From Prunella strophiata (lineage: Eukaryota > Chordata > Aves > Passeriformes > Prunellidae), in contig JAZBQD010000014.1 in NCBI GenBank assembly GCA_036583965.1, positions 27,633,490 to 27,697,489 of the forward strand: a DNA stretch of 64,000 nucleotides. Direction: 5' to 3'. A model generated the notes under the pieces. The model worked only from the letters and a program-made list of their open reading frames with translations. It was not told the DNA's origin and ran no database searches. The position numbers were made by a program, and so were the translations under genes. This document shows positions 13,601 to 28,600 of the stretch, piece after piece. Each line of letters opens with the position of its first letter. Within the stretch, counting starts at the first letter, position 1.

Positions 13601-16600
13601 TCAAATAGAATTGGCTACCAGAATAGTAAATTGATGGAGAATGATCTTAAATGGAAAGAAATCTTTTACATATTATAGTGAATAATTTCAAAGATGGGTC
13701 TTTCTCTTTTAAAAACAAATTCTTTAAAACCTTGCTCCTGACAACGGGTAAGAACTTGCTTCATCTGGTAAGAGTTTTGACTGCCTGTCCAAGATCAGCC
13801 CCTTATCAGACTCTGTTTCAGAGATTTTACTCATCTTAGTCTCATAGTACTCAGCTTCTCTACCTAACCCATATCAACATTTCCTGAAAATATTTAAAAC
13901 CAGTATTACATTGACTCTTAACACTTGTAATAACTCTTGATAGTTAGATGCCTTAAAAAAACCCCAAAACTCCCAAATTATTTAAACAACAACAAAAGGT
14001 GAACATTAGTGAAAAGACAAAAATCTGTTCCTAGATTTCATGGAACCTTGTTCTACCATGATAGTAAGAACACATCCAGAAGACAACATTTGGGGAAAAA
14101 ATAGTCATTCATGTTCTGCACTGAAAAAAACAATTAAAAAGTGGAACAAGATAAAAAATACCAAGTGAGAAGTCTGGACCGAATAAAAAAAACCTCCTCT
14201 TCATTAAATAGAGAGTAGAAAGAATTTATGGAAGCACTCAACAGCCTATGTAGGAAATTAACAGTATACTGTGTAAATAACTCTGCATGCTACTAAAATT
14301 GAGAAAATAAATAACAATTGCATTTAGACAGTACCCCTACCATCTGCTGTGCTAAGAAACACTAAGCAACAGCTGAACTTTAAGGCACTACTTTTCATAG
14401 TAGAAATATATGAATATTAAATTGACTACATTTAACAAAGAATTGAAAAGCTTACTTGACATACAACGTGTTTTGAGAAAAAAAAAAAAGTTTATTTGAT
14501 TACCTTGAAGATTCTTCCTTCAATACATTTAGCTGGATCCTTACAAAGCTCAGATACAATATATTGGTATAATGTGAACAGAGGTAAAATCTGTAGCAAA
14601 ATAGGTCACACAGCTATAAACATCATACAGGGTACAATTATGGAAATACACATTGCAATTACATATCAAAAGCATATAGATAAGATTACTCCTTTGCTAT
14701 CACACACCATCACTACTTCTCTTATGCTTTCTGAAAGATAAATGTGTTAAAAAGTTTTTCAGCTCACTAAAGCTAACCCCTGATACTACCTTCTATGTGA
14801 ATAACAATGTAGGAAGTGAAGTTTGTCCAAATTATTCTCTGTGTTGAAGGTGGGGTATTTTACCACATCATTACTGAGTAAACCTACCAGAAATAGGTTG
14901 ATACAAGGGATTTCTAAAACTGTCTGCATTTTTATGCCATATTTTTTCAGTACAACTAACAGAACAGAATTCTGTAAGCTTTTTAAAATAAACACAATGA
15001 AGTCCTGCAACTAAGTGAAATTATACCACTTGTAAAATAAAGTGGATGGCAATGAGACTATTGACAAGTTTATTTACATTCTTTTTAAATTTAAATTTTT
15101 TTGTGGGGACAGCTAACAAAAATATTTTAAAACTGAGCTCTATTTAAGTATAGAGACACTGCATATCCTTCCAGTACCGGAAGGGGGCCTACAGGTAAGC
15201 TGGAGAGGGACTCTTCATCAGGAACTGTAGTGATAGGACAAGGAGTAATGGGTACAAAGTGAAAGAAGGGAAATTCAGGTTAGATATTAGGAGGAAGTTC
15301 CTTACTGTGAGGGTGGTGAGACACTGGAGCAGGTTACCCAGGAATTTGTGGATGCCCCAGCCATGCAAGTGTTCAAGGCCAGGTTGGATGAGGTGTTGAG
15401 CAACCTGGTCCAGTGGGAGGCATCTCTGCCTTTAGCATGGGAAGTTGAAACTCTATGATCTTTAAATGTCCCTTTCAAACCTAAACAATCTATGGTTCTA
15501 TGATCTTTTGTTATACAATATTTCAGAAAAAACAGATTCTTTCCTAACAGATTTATGTGTTTATTGAAAATGAAAGAACTTCCAAAATTTAATTACTGTT
15601 CAGCTTTTACATTTTTCTTCACTTTAAAATGTCCCCAAGCTTAGAAAATGCTAACAGCATTGTTAGATTTTTGTCAAATTCACTTAAAGTTTTCATAATG
15701 TAGCTTAATACTTCTGAATTTGGATTACAGATGCTTGAGGCAAATGTTTTAATTGTACCCATACAGTTTCCTATTGATATCTGAAGTAGTTCAACAAAAT
15801 TAGTCTTTGAAGTTTTATTTTTAATAAAACTTGAATCTTGATGTATTTTGATTTAAGTGTCAAATGAACTTAGTGCCCACCATCAAAAACATTCCCACAC
15901 AATAAGCATTCAGGGGAAATGAAGCTCTCATTCAGCTAAAACTGCAATTGCTTTGACCACGATCCATGAACTGGATCTACATTCTGCTGGCAAAAGAGCA
16001 GAAAGAATCAAAGATGTGCATGGCCATGTGACTCTGCCTCCAGGTAATTGTCTGCTCCTTGATTCTACTGGATCTCCCACAGCCAGGACAGTTACACAAA
16101 GCTAAATAACAAAGTCAACTCCAGTAATGCAGGGTGGGAAAAGGCAACAATGGCAGTTAGCCTGAAGTTCCAAAAGAAATCAATCCAACAAATGGCTTGC
16201 AGACAAAAAATGTATAACATCTTTCTGCCTCTTCTCTCGTAACTCCTCTTCCATCCCTACTTCCTAACCTTTGTTATTCCTTGCTGACAGCCCCGTAATC
16301 TTTTCACTTTCCCTGGTACTGGCTCTGCCACTTGCAGGACCTTGTCATAAGTGGATTCAACTCATCAAAGCAGGAAAAATCTATCTACTTTTTCAGATGG
16401 AGAGTTTTCTGTCATGTTTGATTTACAGAGGAATAAAATAATCACCTGACAGGAAATTCTGTTGGTGCATACAGGACCAAATTAGAAAAGAGAGAGTATT
16501 GAACCTTTCTCAGTACTAGTAATCAATTCAATCTATTTATTCCAATGCACAACACTGCACCTTTGAAGGAAGCTGGATTAAAGTGGAAATGGTCAGACAT

Positions 16601-19600
16601 TAAATGGAGGAAATACGAATACGACCAGCATATGAGGGAAGTTATAAAAACACTTCATACAGAGGAATAAGGGAACATGAAAAGAAGAAAGGCAGATTGG
16701 ACTTTTATCTACTGGAAGCTGAAATACTGAAAGCATTCTGGGCATACTGCATTTAAACTATTTTTCTCTAGAGTGTATTTTAAGTAGCATATAATAGAAA
16801 ATTTTCTCTAAAATGCCCAAGCTAAACGAACCATGCATTGTCATCTTCCAGAATAAAAAATTTTCCTGTGTTTTCTAAAACTTGTATGCAGCAAGCTATG
16901 CCTTGTTTTAAATGCCACAGAACCTAGCCATAGTTGTATTTTGCTAGAAGCTCTGAGGTGTCTCATAAGTACACCCACACAAGAAAGTAAGACTAGGTGT
17001 CTTAAAAATCATTTCCAGATCATAAAAATAATACTTACTATTAAATTTTGTTTCGCACAATGTAGTTCAGACATAACAAAATTCAGACTTGCAACTACAG
17101 TAGAGATATCAGCTCTGTAGCGATCAGAGAACAGGTCAATACCAGGAATCAGAATATTTGTTTCATACTGTGCAAAGTCATAGTCAGATGTTGGATGTAG
17201 AAGAGAAGCTCGAAACACGGTCTGAAAGCAATAACAATGAATTATTTGTGAAAAGGTGTACAGGTATTAGTGAGACACCATAAATTCCAACTCATAAATG
17301 ACTTCATAAACACAACTCCATCAATGCCTTAATTATTCAGCTGTTTCCAGCCACAATATTGAATACATTTTTAGAGAAAATGTTTTATGTGTGAAGTTTA
17401 TGGAGAAATATACAAGCTGTAAATAGTCTAAGGACAGTACGCCTCCCATTGTTTCTGGGAGAGTTGCTGACTTCAGGGCCAGTTAAAAGCTAGTTCCACC
17501 TTTAACTAGGTCAGACAGTGAAGCTTATCAGCTAGTGCAGCTTAAATCATTTGACTTAAAGTTAATATGAAGTTTAATAATTTCTGGGAGAGTTGCTGAC
17601 TATAAAGCCAGTTCAAAGCTTGTTTCACTCTAGGTGCACCTTTAACTAGGTCAGCTGGCACAGCCTAAATCATATAACTAAAAACTAATATGAAATTTAA
17701 GGAAATAATTTAAATGTTCTCTCTTAAAAGGGGAAGAATGCTAACATTGTATCTGATGTTGGATATTCCTTCCCAATTGTGTTTATCTTGGTATAATTAG
17801 CAATGATATGCTAGAGAAATTTGCATTTACCGTCAGATCTGAGATATTAACAAGCCTAAAGCCTACACCAGAGGTGGAATTTAAACAAGGTTATAAAAGC
17901 TTTCCAATTCAAGCAACAAATTATGGCTTGAACTTCTTGTGGTGCAGTGACAGTAATTGATTATATTTTTCAAGACAATCACCCTGCAAGCTGCTTCTAT
18001 CCCAATTAATATCAGACCCACTTCAGTCAAGTCACAATTATTTCTGCTGTTATACAACTGGAACCAATGCTTGCTACCACTTCTGTCGAAAAGAGGAATC
18101 ACCATTGTTCAGCTTTGTAATTGTTCAGCAATTACAGTGCTAGAAGCAAGTCAAAATTCTCCTTTACCTTTGTTTCTTCAACTTGTTCTCCCTTTGGTGA
18201 ACTTAACAAGTTTTCCCATATGGCCTAGGACAGGTCTCACAGTCACAATCATGACACAAGGATATCAGACAGTGTCATTGCTTGGTGCTGGAAGAAGCCA
18301 GACAACTTCCTGAAGCTGCACTGGGATGAGTAATCATTGATCCCAGTAGAGTATAACTGGCAGAATATTTGCAGTTCTTTTTCCTGTACTACTTTTGATA
18401 CTGGCATCTTAACTTCCATTTAAAAGTAAACTGACATTTTTTTTTTCTCTACAGATCTTTTTTCTGAGAGTCTGCAAACGTAATTTTAATGTTAATCTTA
18501 TTTTCTTTGTGAGTGAAGTTGCATCATTTTTTATTATCCTCTGGTTTTAGAGCAAACTTATTATGGAGTTCAGATTTTAGTATTACAAACTAATATTTTT
18601 CAGTGCTAAAAAATATTCAAAATTTTTTTTCTAAAGAGTCTGTGCTCTTGGTTGAACATTTAAGACAATCTGTGAAGACTACAAGATTTAAAAGACAGCA
18701 CTCTGCTGTTGATGCCATCCAGCTATTCCTGAGCAGAATACTTCAAGAGAAGAAAAATATATTTGACTATCAAATGTTTTAGTCATCTTCCCTTTTCAGT
18801 ATTTTTTCTCTGAGACACTCTAGCCTCCTATTGAAATGATAATTTTTAGGCTATAATACAGAAATCATGTTAAAAAACAAAGAATAAAAACATTGTATCT
18901 AATATGCATAAATTGTCAACTACCTCTGATCTTCATTTTTCCTTTACAACCAAAACAAAAAGAGAATTATTTTAACAGAGGGTCATTTTAGAAGCAATTT
19001 AACTTCATGAATACGAACTGAAATTGCATTCTTACCTTAAAAAGTATTGCAGAAAAATAGCAGTATTTTGTTCTCAATCTCACATTTGATGTTGTTATAT
19101 ACCTAAAGCACAACAAATAATAAGAAATACGAATGTATCCATCAATATAAATTATTGAAATCCTTGGGTTTTTAGTCTAATGTGATAACAACACTAACAC
19201 AATCTAGATGTTTTTCCTACTAGAAAACAACTGCCTGTTTTTAAATAGGTGCTCAGCCACACCATGCTAAGAAGCATTTGACTGAAGATATATCTAGACA
19301 AAGGGAGTTGTCTAAATTATCTTCAAACTTACAGGAGAAACACAGGCAATCTAAGTGCAAACTCCATCTCATACAAAACTAAAAAGATAAAGCAGATTAG
19401 GCAAATCACACTTGAAAGTGTTTCTTTCTTTCCAAATATTTCTTTCCAAAAAGGAAGCCTAAGATAACTAACCCATGGAGTTTAACATGGCAGGTGTCTA
19501 GCTAAATGTAATGATTCCCACACAGTACCTCACCAGAGCCTTAAACCATTCTGGTAGCGGGGTAGTCCTATGATTAAAAATCCTAGAAATCTTTACTTCA

Positions 19601-22600
19601 ATATTAGAATCCTTTTATCTGCATTTTACAGCCTATGACTAAGTTGTTGGAGAAAGAGCAGCTCAAGAGAAAGATGTTTAACAGTCCGAGTCAGGTCTAA
19701 ACACAAAAGAACTGCTTGAGGGAGAAGCCAGGACAGTTCACTCCAAATCCTGCCAGGATTTGGAATGGACATATTAGCAGCAAAGGAATAGTATCCAGTG
19801 CAGCAAAGAGGTGCCACAAGTACCTGTAAAAGCAGCTGGGGACTCACCTAATTGGACCTGAGACTGAACCACAGCTCAGAATTAGAAGAGTTGTCATTTG
19901 TAATCAAGTTAAACTCTCTCCTTTTCCTTTTGGGTGCTAATTCTAAGTGTGGCAATGCCACTTCATCCTGAAATACCCATGCTAGTACTTGCAAAGCTAC
20001 CTTGGCTTATATATATTTTACAGTGCTATTCATACAACCTGCTTCACAGGTAAGGCAATTTACTTGAGGATGAAACTCTGCCCTTTCATGGTTATAGTGT
20101 TTCTAAGGTCATTTAATGCTGTCTTGGGTACTTCTAGATTTATATATTGTACAATACATTGAGAAACAGGTCAGAATTATATTCACAGTGTTTTACCAGT
20201 AGTCAAGAGTACTGGATGGAAATATTTATTGATGGTAGATTTTTATACAGTAATTCAAATTTCATTTAGTTCTAATTCACCAGAAAACTAGTACTTTAGG
20301 CAGTAAATCTGACCTCAAGATATATTAATATTTAATATGTGCAGTAACATGGGAAATGTGATATTTTGATTGAAAATCAATATGACTGTAAAATCCTTGC
20401 ACTCATGACTTTTTATCATTTTGTTTTCTTTTAATGATCTCTCCATATAACATACAGCTGCATTTATGATCAAAGATGAGCACTCTAGAAAAGGGAAAAA
20501 ACAATATTCTCCAAAGAAGCAAATTTCTCCCTGAAAGGAAAAATTAATCTGCTTTTGAGGAGTCCTTTTTATAACAAGTCATTATTGGTTTTTAATTAAT
20601 TTGAAGTTGCCTCACATCTTGGATGAACAATTTGTGCAAAATATGATAGAAATACATACATGGGTAAGACACTTACTGAGCTATCTTAGCCACTAGGACT
20701 GCTGCATGTAAACATCCCCAAACTCCAGCCTGAGAAAGAAATTTCTGACACATATCAGTTGATCTTCCAACTGCAAAGCAGTCTGTAGCATCTTTTGGAA
20801 AACTTAATTCTTGCCAGGTGTTAAGAGCATCAGCAATGTCGAGTGTTTCGTCAAGGGATTGACACCAGTATTTAAAAGCAGCTCTGTAACATAAAAAGTA
20901 CCACCATATTGCTGACATTTTCCAAAGTGAAAGATAAGACCTGCTTCATTTTTCCTTTATTGACTGAGATTTAACTAATTCTGATTGGGTCAAAAACTGA
21001 AATACAGTTTCTACAACACAAAAAAAGAGATACCATTCCTGGTCAAGAGACTTATGGGGACTCAAATCATCAAGCCATAGACATTACTTCTTAAAAACAC
21101 AAAAATGCATCATTAATTTGCTTAATGGCAATTAGGTAGCTAAAAAAAATAAATGTCTAGGAAAAAACCCTCCCAAAATATAAGTTAATATTAATAGTAA
21201 GTTAGATGAAAAGTTTTATGAAGTAGTGGTCAGCACAAGAACGTACAAGACAGTTGAGAGGTACAGGACTAACAATGAAAAAAAATGAAACTGATCTTTT
21301 TTTAATTCAGTAACTATGTACCTTTTATTTCCAGCATAAAAGTGAAGATTTCCAAGTTCATGTAGAGCCTGTACCTTGAGGTCCCCCTGGTTATTCATTT
21401 CAAGGATTCCTGTAATTTGTTTTTAATCAATTAAGAAAAAAAAAAAAAAAAAACATTGTCATATCATTAAAGCAGTTTCTGAAGCTTGAACAAATTTGGC
21501 ATGAGTAGACATGAATTCACATGTAATTCAATGCACAATTTTTTCTTTAAATTTATTGGTGTTGTATATTTTACTTTCAAATGTACTATTTCTTATTACA
21601 ATTAACTTTGAAAGCAAACATAAGTTATATGGACCTGTTTACATAATCTTTTGTATTTCTGTTTTTTCATACCTCTCAATTTTCTTCCTGTTCACAAGAT
21701 GAACTAGAAAGCAGGTCATTGGCCCTGCTAAACAACTCTGCCTGCATACAGCACAGTAGAACTCTCACAGACTCAGTTTTGGAACCCATACTGCAAATAA
21801 ACCACTCAGTATCTGTTGACCTACTACACTTGACCTGTTTAGCCACACAGGTAGTAGTGAGGAGCTGTGACTGCATGAGTAAAGCTGTACCAGAATGTAA
21901 GATGGAAGCCAAGTAACTAGGTCACATATCCAAGTGCACAGAATCCAAAGTCTGTTTGCTAGGGAAAAAAGACTCAAGGAATTAAAATTAATCTGCTAAA
22001 CATTATATCAAATTCTGAATCGGGGATTAATCAGCATAACACCACTGAAGTAATGCTTTTTCATAAAATGAGATAACCAGAGCAATTATGAACCAACTAG
22101 TGGCTTGCTTAGGATCTAATGCAGATTTCCTCAATCAAGAGAAAGAAGGTTGTATATTCCTGGGAAGTCAGCCTTCAGACAGTTACAAATGTCTGACAGA
22201 GGAAAAATAACAACTGGGATAAACATATATAAACACAGGCAAGAATGCTGTTACTTTTTATCTGTAAGAAGAAATTTATGAAAAAAGATTACCTATTGTT
22301 TGTTCATAGGAAGAGATAACTACTGAAAGCTGTGACTTTGGTATTGGTCTACTCTCAACCATACTGGAGAAATTATATTTTTCTTGAGAAAGGTCAGACG
22401 GTGTCGGTAGAAATATCACTTCATCTACCACGCTAAATTTCAGCTTTCTGCTTGAAGAGATATGACCGCTGATTGCTCTTCCGGCGTTTTCTAGATTAGA
22501 AAAGTGATTTATATGATCAGTTTAGAAAAGTATTATACTATTTCTAGCACCCCAAATATTTCCAAACCACGTTAGTCAAACAAATATACAATTCCGGTGT

Positions 22601-25600
22601 ACCCTATTCCCATTTGGTTTCCTAGGCTATAACTCTGTGTGTCTCCTAATTAAACTCATGAGACATAATTCATTGGTCAGTGTAACCAAAGGATAGATGT
22701 GCTCTGTTAGTGAAAACAAACTTGGGAAGGTCTACCAGTCAGTCCTCTGACAGAAGTATGGCTGCAGACAGAGAGGTGACACAGCTGCATGAAAAAAAAT
22801 TATCATCCAACTATTAGACAAATCATAGGAAACAAGGCTTAGAGCTTGTGCTTATAGAACTCCAAATTTAACTTCATATTCTATATTTTTTCTAGTTGTC
22901 AGTAACTAAAACTTGAATTTAGAAAAATTTGTTCCTTTCACTCTTTGCTATTTTAACTGCATATACACTTAAGGGCAAAACACTTCAATGAATCACTCAC
23001 CTTGTGTGTGTGCAAGAAATAATGTAAGTAGTTTCCTGCTGTGTCTCAGTGCTCTGCTTTGATATTTAGATTTTTCTAGAGTTTCTTTAAAACATTTCAG
23101 TGTATCATTCACATCAAGAGGCACACAAACTAGGGCTTTTGCTTGATTGTGATCTAAAAGGAATTGATAATTGTGGAGAAAATATTTGTAATATATAAAT
23201 AAACATTTTTAGTAAATCACCCTGTAAAACATATTTGAACATTTTCACAACTTCAAAACTAAAGTATATTAAAAATTCCCCTTTCTTTCCCTGTTGCTTT
23301 TGAAATTAAAGCAAATTATCAATGACCAGGAAGATTAACTCTGTCAATAACAGTGCTGATTCACACTAACCTATGGGTATATTGCTGGATATTCAAAAAT
23401 AACTAAAGAAAACTGGACCAAGACCACCACACTTCCTCACAGGCTGTAGATTATCTGGCACCTGCTTTTCTCTGCTTTTAGACATAGTCTGAATATATTC
23501 TGAAAGCTCCTGACAACATTACAATCCATCCAAAATATCAAGAACAATAATTTGAAGATAAAGCTCAGTTTATAATAAAAGAAAAATTGTAGGAGAAGTG
23601 GAAGACTATGATAAGGAAAGGAAACAGAATTTTAAAAAAATATCACTATGAAACAAAGACAAAACTCTGGGAGAAAAAGAGAACACACAATACTGAATTG
23701 TGTTCTGACCTGTAGAATCATTATTTGTTGGAGGACTGAAAAAGCTTCCAGGAAAAGCCCCTTCACTGGCAGAATGAGCAACAGGCAGCTGTAATTTGTA
23801 CCCTATGTAGTTTCTGCATCTCATCTAAAAAGCAGGATTTGTTTCATGAGAACTGAATATTAAGAAAAATCAACATTTGGTTCTTACAGTTAAATATCTA
23901 TATACTCAGTCATATGACAGAATAAAAAGAGGACTAATTAAGAAAGACACCAGCGGCCCATAACTAGTACTCTTGTCAGTAACAGGTGAAACATTCACAC
24001 CTAAATATTGGATAGAAGTGTTTTGAAGTTACCAAATAACAGACAAGTTTAGTGCAGTATTTGCCATAATCATTAGCAGCTCCTTGATGTTCTGCAAATA
24101 TTCCACCTTTTTTCCTCCAGATGAATGCATGCTTGCACAGAACCTGTCGTGGAAGCATGCCTAAAGGACATGTGGCCTGGGAAATACAATGGAATGCTAC
24201 ATAGGGAGATACAAAATAGCTCTAAGCAAGCTAACAACAGCAGCCTAACTCTGGCAGAGAAGCAAACTTCCAGACTTCTATAAAGGACTAATCCACAACA
24301 GAATTTTTATTTTGCTAATGTAGTTACACCACTTCAGAAGCAGAAGGACCAACAGAACTAGTTCTAGACTCTCTAAATGGCACTGATTTATGAAATGTAA
24401 CCATAAACTCCAAATTTCTTACCTGAAATCCTTATTACTACTAGCTAACATTAGTCTTTAATCTGTGAACTGTCTTTCAAAACCATGACTACTTTTCTAC
24501 AGCTCAGTTACCAGCACTATGAAGTGGTTTGCTATGGTGCCCTTTTATAGACAAAGGACCATGTTCTGAATGGCTGGGCCAAAGAGAAACAGGAAACAGA
24601 GTACAGAGCAGAGTTTCAGCAGGAGTACAGAGCTCCTCAGCTGCCCTTGCAAGCCATGGGTGCCTTCAGAGTCCCTTCATGCCCTGGGCACCTCTGTGCT
24701 GTGGCAAGGCAGCAGCTCCTGAACCCCATGTTCATGTTCAGAACAAACTGCTTTGGTACTCCAACCCCTGCTTCCCCCTCCTCTCCTTCAATCCTCTCTT
24801 TACTTTAGTGATAGAAACATTCTAAAAATATCCACAGTGAGCCTGAATTCAGCAAAACTTCTTAAAAATAAACTTTACATTAAAAAGAAATGGAAAACTC
24901 TAATTTCTAATAGCTAATTCAATGGAAAATTTTCAAGTGGCACTGTTAAGTAAATATATTGAGCAATGGCTTTCAATGAGAGGAACTTGCTGAGCTGCTA
25001 TGGGGATTTTTTGGTGGCAATCAAGTTTTTAAAAGTTTTTTAATCGGTATTGTCTGTGTTTGGTTTAACTCAATTTTAATAACTTTTGGAGCAGTGTTCC
25101 AATGCAGAAGCAAAACAATATCCAAATAAATATTTTAAGGGTAAAAGAGTGGCATCAAGAAATAACATGAAATTAGATTTAGTCTTGCAATATGGAATGG
25201 GTATGTTGTGCATAGAAGAAATGTCCTCTGGGTCACCTGCTGCTCTTGGAATCATGTCATACAAGCCTTTTCATGCACTTCAATCAATTATGATGATTAA
25301 TTTGTTATAATTGACTACCTGGGAACATGTAAGAAAGCATACTAAGCCAATCAGTGAAAGTGCTTCTCCACATTTAGTCAGTGCCCCAAAAAGAAATCTT
25401 GTGTTTCACCTTTTGCGCATCATCAGACAGATATTTTGTGGAATGAGATTCATGACTGTCTGAGCCACTGAACTGCTGTATCCTCTCCAGCAGCTGCCTC
25501 TGAGCGTACACCAGCAGTGGACTCACTTGTTCTGTGAACCTCTCACTGGAAAAAAACCAAAGTGTAGTAATTAAGCAATATAATGGTATATTAAACTATA

Positions 25601-28600
25601 TAATATCAACTTTCAGTTTTTATTAGAGCTGGTACAACTTACTGTGTAAATATGTTAAATTGCACAGCTATATGCACCAGTGCTTCCCACTTCTTCATTT
25701 GATATAACAATTCTATTGTTTTAAGAATCAGATTACATATCCATCTCAGGTCAACCACATTGACATCATCCATGGGAGGCTGGGGATGAAGACTAGAACC
25801 ACCATTCTCATCTGTAATACCTCCTAAACAACTGGGAATGCAAAAGTCTCCTTCGGGATCCACAATCTACAGTGAAGAAACATTATTATACCTGTTATTT
25901 TCAAATGCTTTTAGGACAATTCAGTTAGAGAGATCAGAAAGTACTGTAATCATCTGAAAAACTTGTTACAAAGAATAATTTGGAGATACCAGAATATAAT
26001 GCAAGAAAGAGAAAACTCTCTCTCTGGTGAAAATGTGATAATCAAGAGCTGTCTTAGTAAAAATAATTTTTACCTTAAGAGAACTGCTTCCTTGTAGGTC
26101 AATTATCATATCAATGATCATGTCTGATGCAAAATAAAATGGCAACCAGATGGTGTTGCAAAGAAAATCCCAGGTGATGGGAAATGCATCTGCATGGGAA
26201 TGTGACTGGTTGGCAATCAATTGAAATTCTTGAGTGTAGTTCCAAAGCTCTCGACAAGCATTTTGAAGCAATGTCCACTGGCCACCACGGTGAGCAAGAA
26301 CCTGTGTATACCATTCAAAGTATAGTTATACCTTGGAAAGGCAGGAATTAAAAGCTTCAATCTTTTATTGCAAAACTTAGGCATAAGTAATCATTCAGAA
26401 TTACAGTCTAGGCATTACAGAACCTTAATTTTTACCTTTTCATAGAAGGACTAATTTAGAATTGAATTTAATTGTAGGTTTTGGTGTGAGAATAAGAAGT
26501 AATTCACACCACCTATATGTGTGCTTTTACTTGGGTTTATGGAAAGTCTTTATGGAAAGAGTAGTTAGTCTGCATTTCCCTTCAACCACTGGTTCTCGTG
26601 TTTCTAGTGTGAGATTCCCTAAGACCTGTAAAGAGAAAGTTATATCTGCGAGTATTTTCTGAAAAATTTAACAAACTAGAATGAAAGTTACAAAGGTGGA
26701 ATGAAAAACAGAACAATTACATAAATTATTTTATGTTTGATAGAAATATATATTATGATAGGTGATATGGCTGACATTTCATACATTGTACTTGGATATT
26801 TTTCAGAAGATGAGAAAATATGACTTTTAAACAGTCAATTTTTTTTTAATTTTCTGAGGTCTTTTCATGTAAAAAGCAGTAACTTTTGCAGGACTTGCTT
26901 AATGCATTAATTACTAATGCTTAGTAATACATAGTTTAATAAGAAACCAACCACGTCTTACCACTGCTCTTTTCAAATGCAAGAAGATGCTTGTAAAATG
27001 CTTCAGTAAAAGGGCATTTGATGGCAACTGGTCCTGTTTTTCAAGTGTCTTTCCTGTTCGACTTCGAGGAGTTCGACTCTGTTTATTTTTGGTTTTAGGA
27101 GATTTACCTGGAGCTGAAAACAAAAAGTTAACTCGCTAAAATTGAGTTGAAGATCTCAAAAAAAAAAAGAAAAAAACAGTTGGCTAGGATTTTCCTGTGG
27201 CAGCTAAATACTTAAATGTTAGGAAATGCCAATGTTAAGGTTATCATGTTTATAAGGTTATGATATTTAAAATACAAGATGCTTTTACTTAGGAATTGGG
27301 ATGAAAACAAGTTTGACAAAATAATAATGGTTACCAAATAGCTTTCAGCCTCAAAGTCAAAACACAATCCTCATTTAAGTTCTAGGAAGAAATCACCACG
27401 ACAAGAAATCTCTTGGCAAGCTTGCAAGAATCTTTCTTAAACAGAAACCTCTTAAAGGAGATGTTAGGAAGAAAGGAAGATTTCTGACAAATTCTGTGGT
27501 ATGTGTAGAATTCCTTCATTATTTAATTCACAATCAAATATCCCCCAAGGGGAAAGGCAAAGGTTCATGGTAGTGGAATATGGGAATATCTGAACTATAG
27601 GTTTGAGGCTGAAGCTATATAGTACTTTAACTCTATGGCATACTACACATTCTACAAAATTATTTTCATCATAACTGTTGCAAATGCTAGGAGATAGTAA
27701 AGAGGACTTTTATCAGGTTTCAGCCAATTTCAGTGTGTCTCAGTGACTGGTAAGCATCAAGGCAAAGGCGTTTCTGTCAAAGTAGGCTGTTGCAAAGAGA
27801 ACCAGTGAATTCAAGTGCTAGCTTTTGTCACACCTCCTTGGAGAATGAAAAGGGGACAGCTGATTTCACCTAAAGAAACTCTACATGGAAAAACAGGAGA
27901 ATTTTGATCTTTAGTGCCATGGGAAGAATGTGTCCCTGAAAAGTTATTGAAAAGACCAGGCCTGTGATTACTTGTTGAACTTCTGGTGCCTATGCAGACT
28001 TTGTGCTGACTTGTACACTACCACTGACATCTGAGGAAATCAAAGTCCTGTATTTCAGTTACCCACAGATAGGAGCCCTTTGGCTCCTGTTGAAACCTCA
28101 TAGACTAAAAATAGCTAGAACAATAATAATAAATGTCAAATGTGAAAGACAGAGAAATTAAAAGTGGTAGAAAATAAATAGTTCCTGAGGTAGCTTCTGA
28201 CACTGGGAAACACTGGGGAGAAAGCAGTAGAGAATAAAAAATTAGTCTACTTAAAATTTGAAAGATAATAATAAGCTTCAGTCTATAACTTTAAAAACTA
28301 CTTACAGAATGACCCAGGAAAATTTTGACCTGCTAGGAAATATAAAGGAAACTACCAACCAATTACAAACCTCAGAAACTGAAAGAAATTATCAATGCAT
28401 TCAGAATAATACAGAATATTATCCATTTAATATGTGTAGGTAGTGTGGTATCTGCAAACCTAAAGCTAGTATCATTTTTTTTAAAAAACTCACAAAACTT
28501 AATAAATTATAGGATAAACAATAACTAATTGATAAAATGTAACATTTATTAATAGATTAAACAATGCTCAGAATTATTAGATATGTCACATCACTTACTA

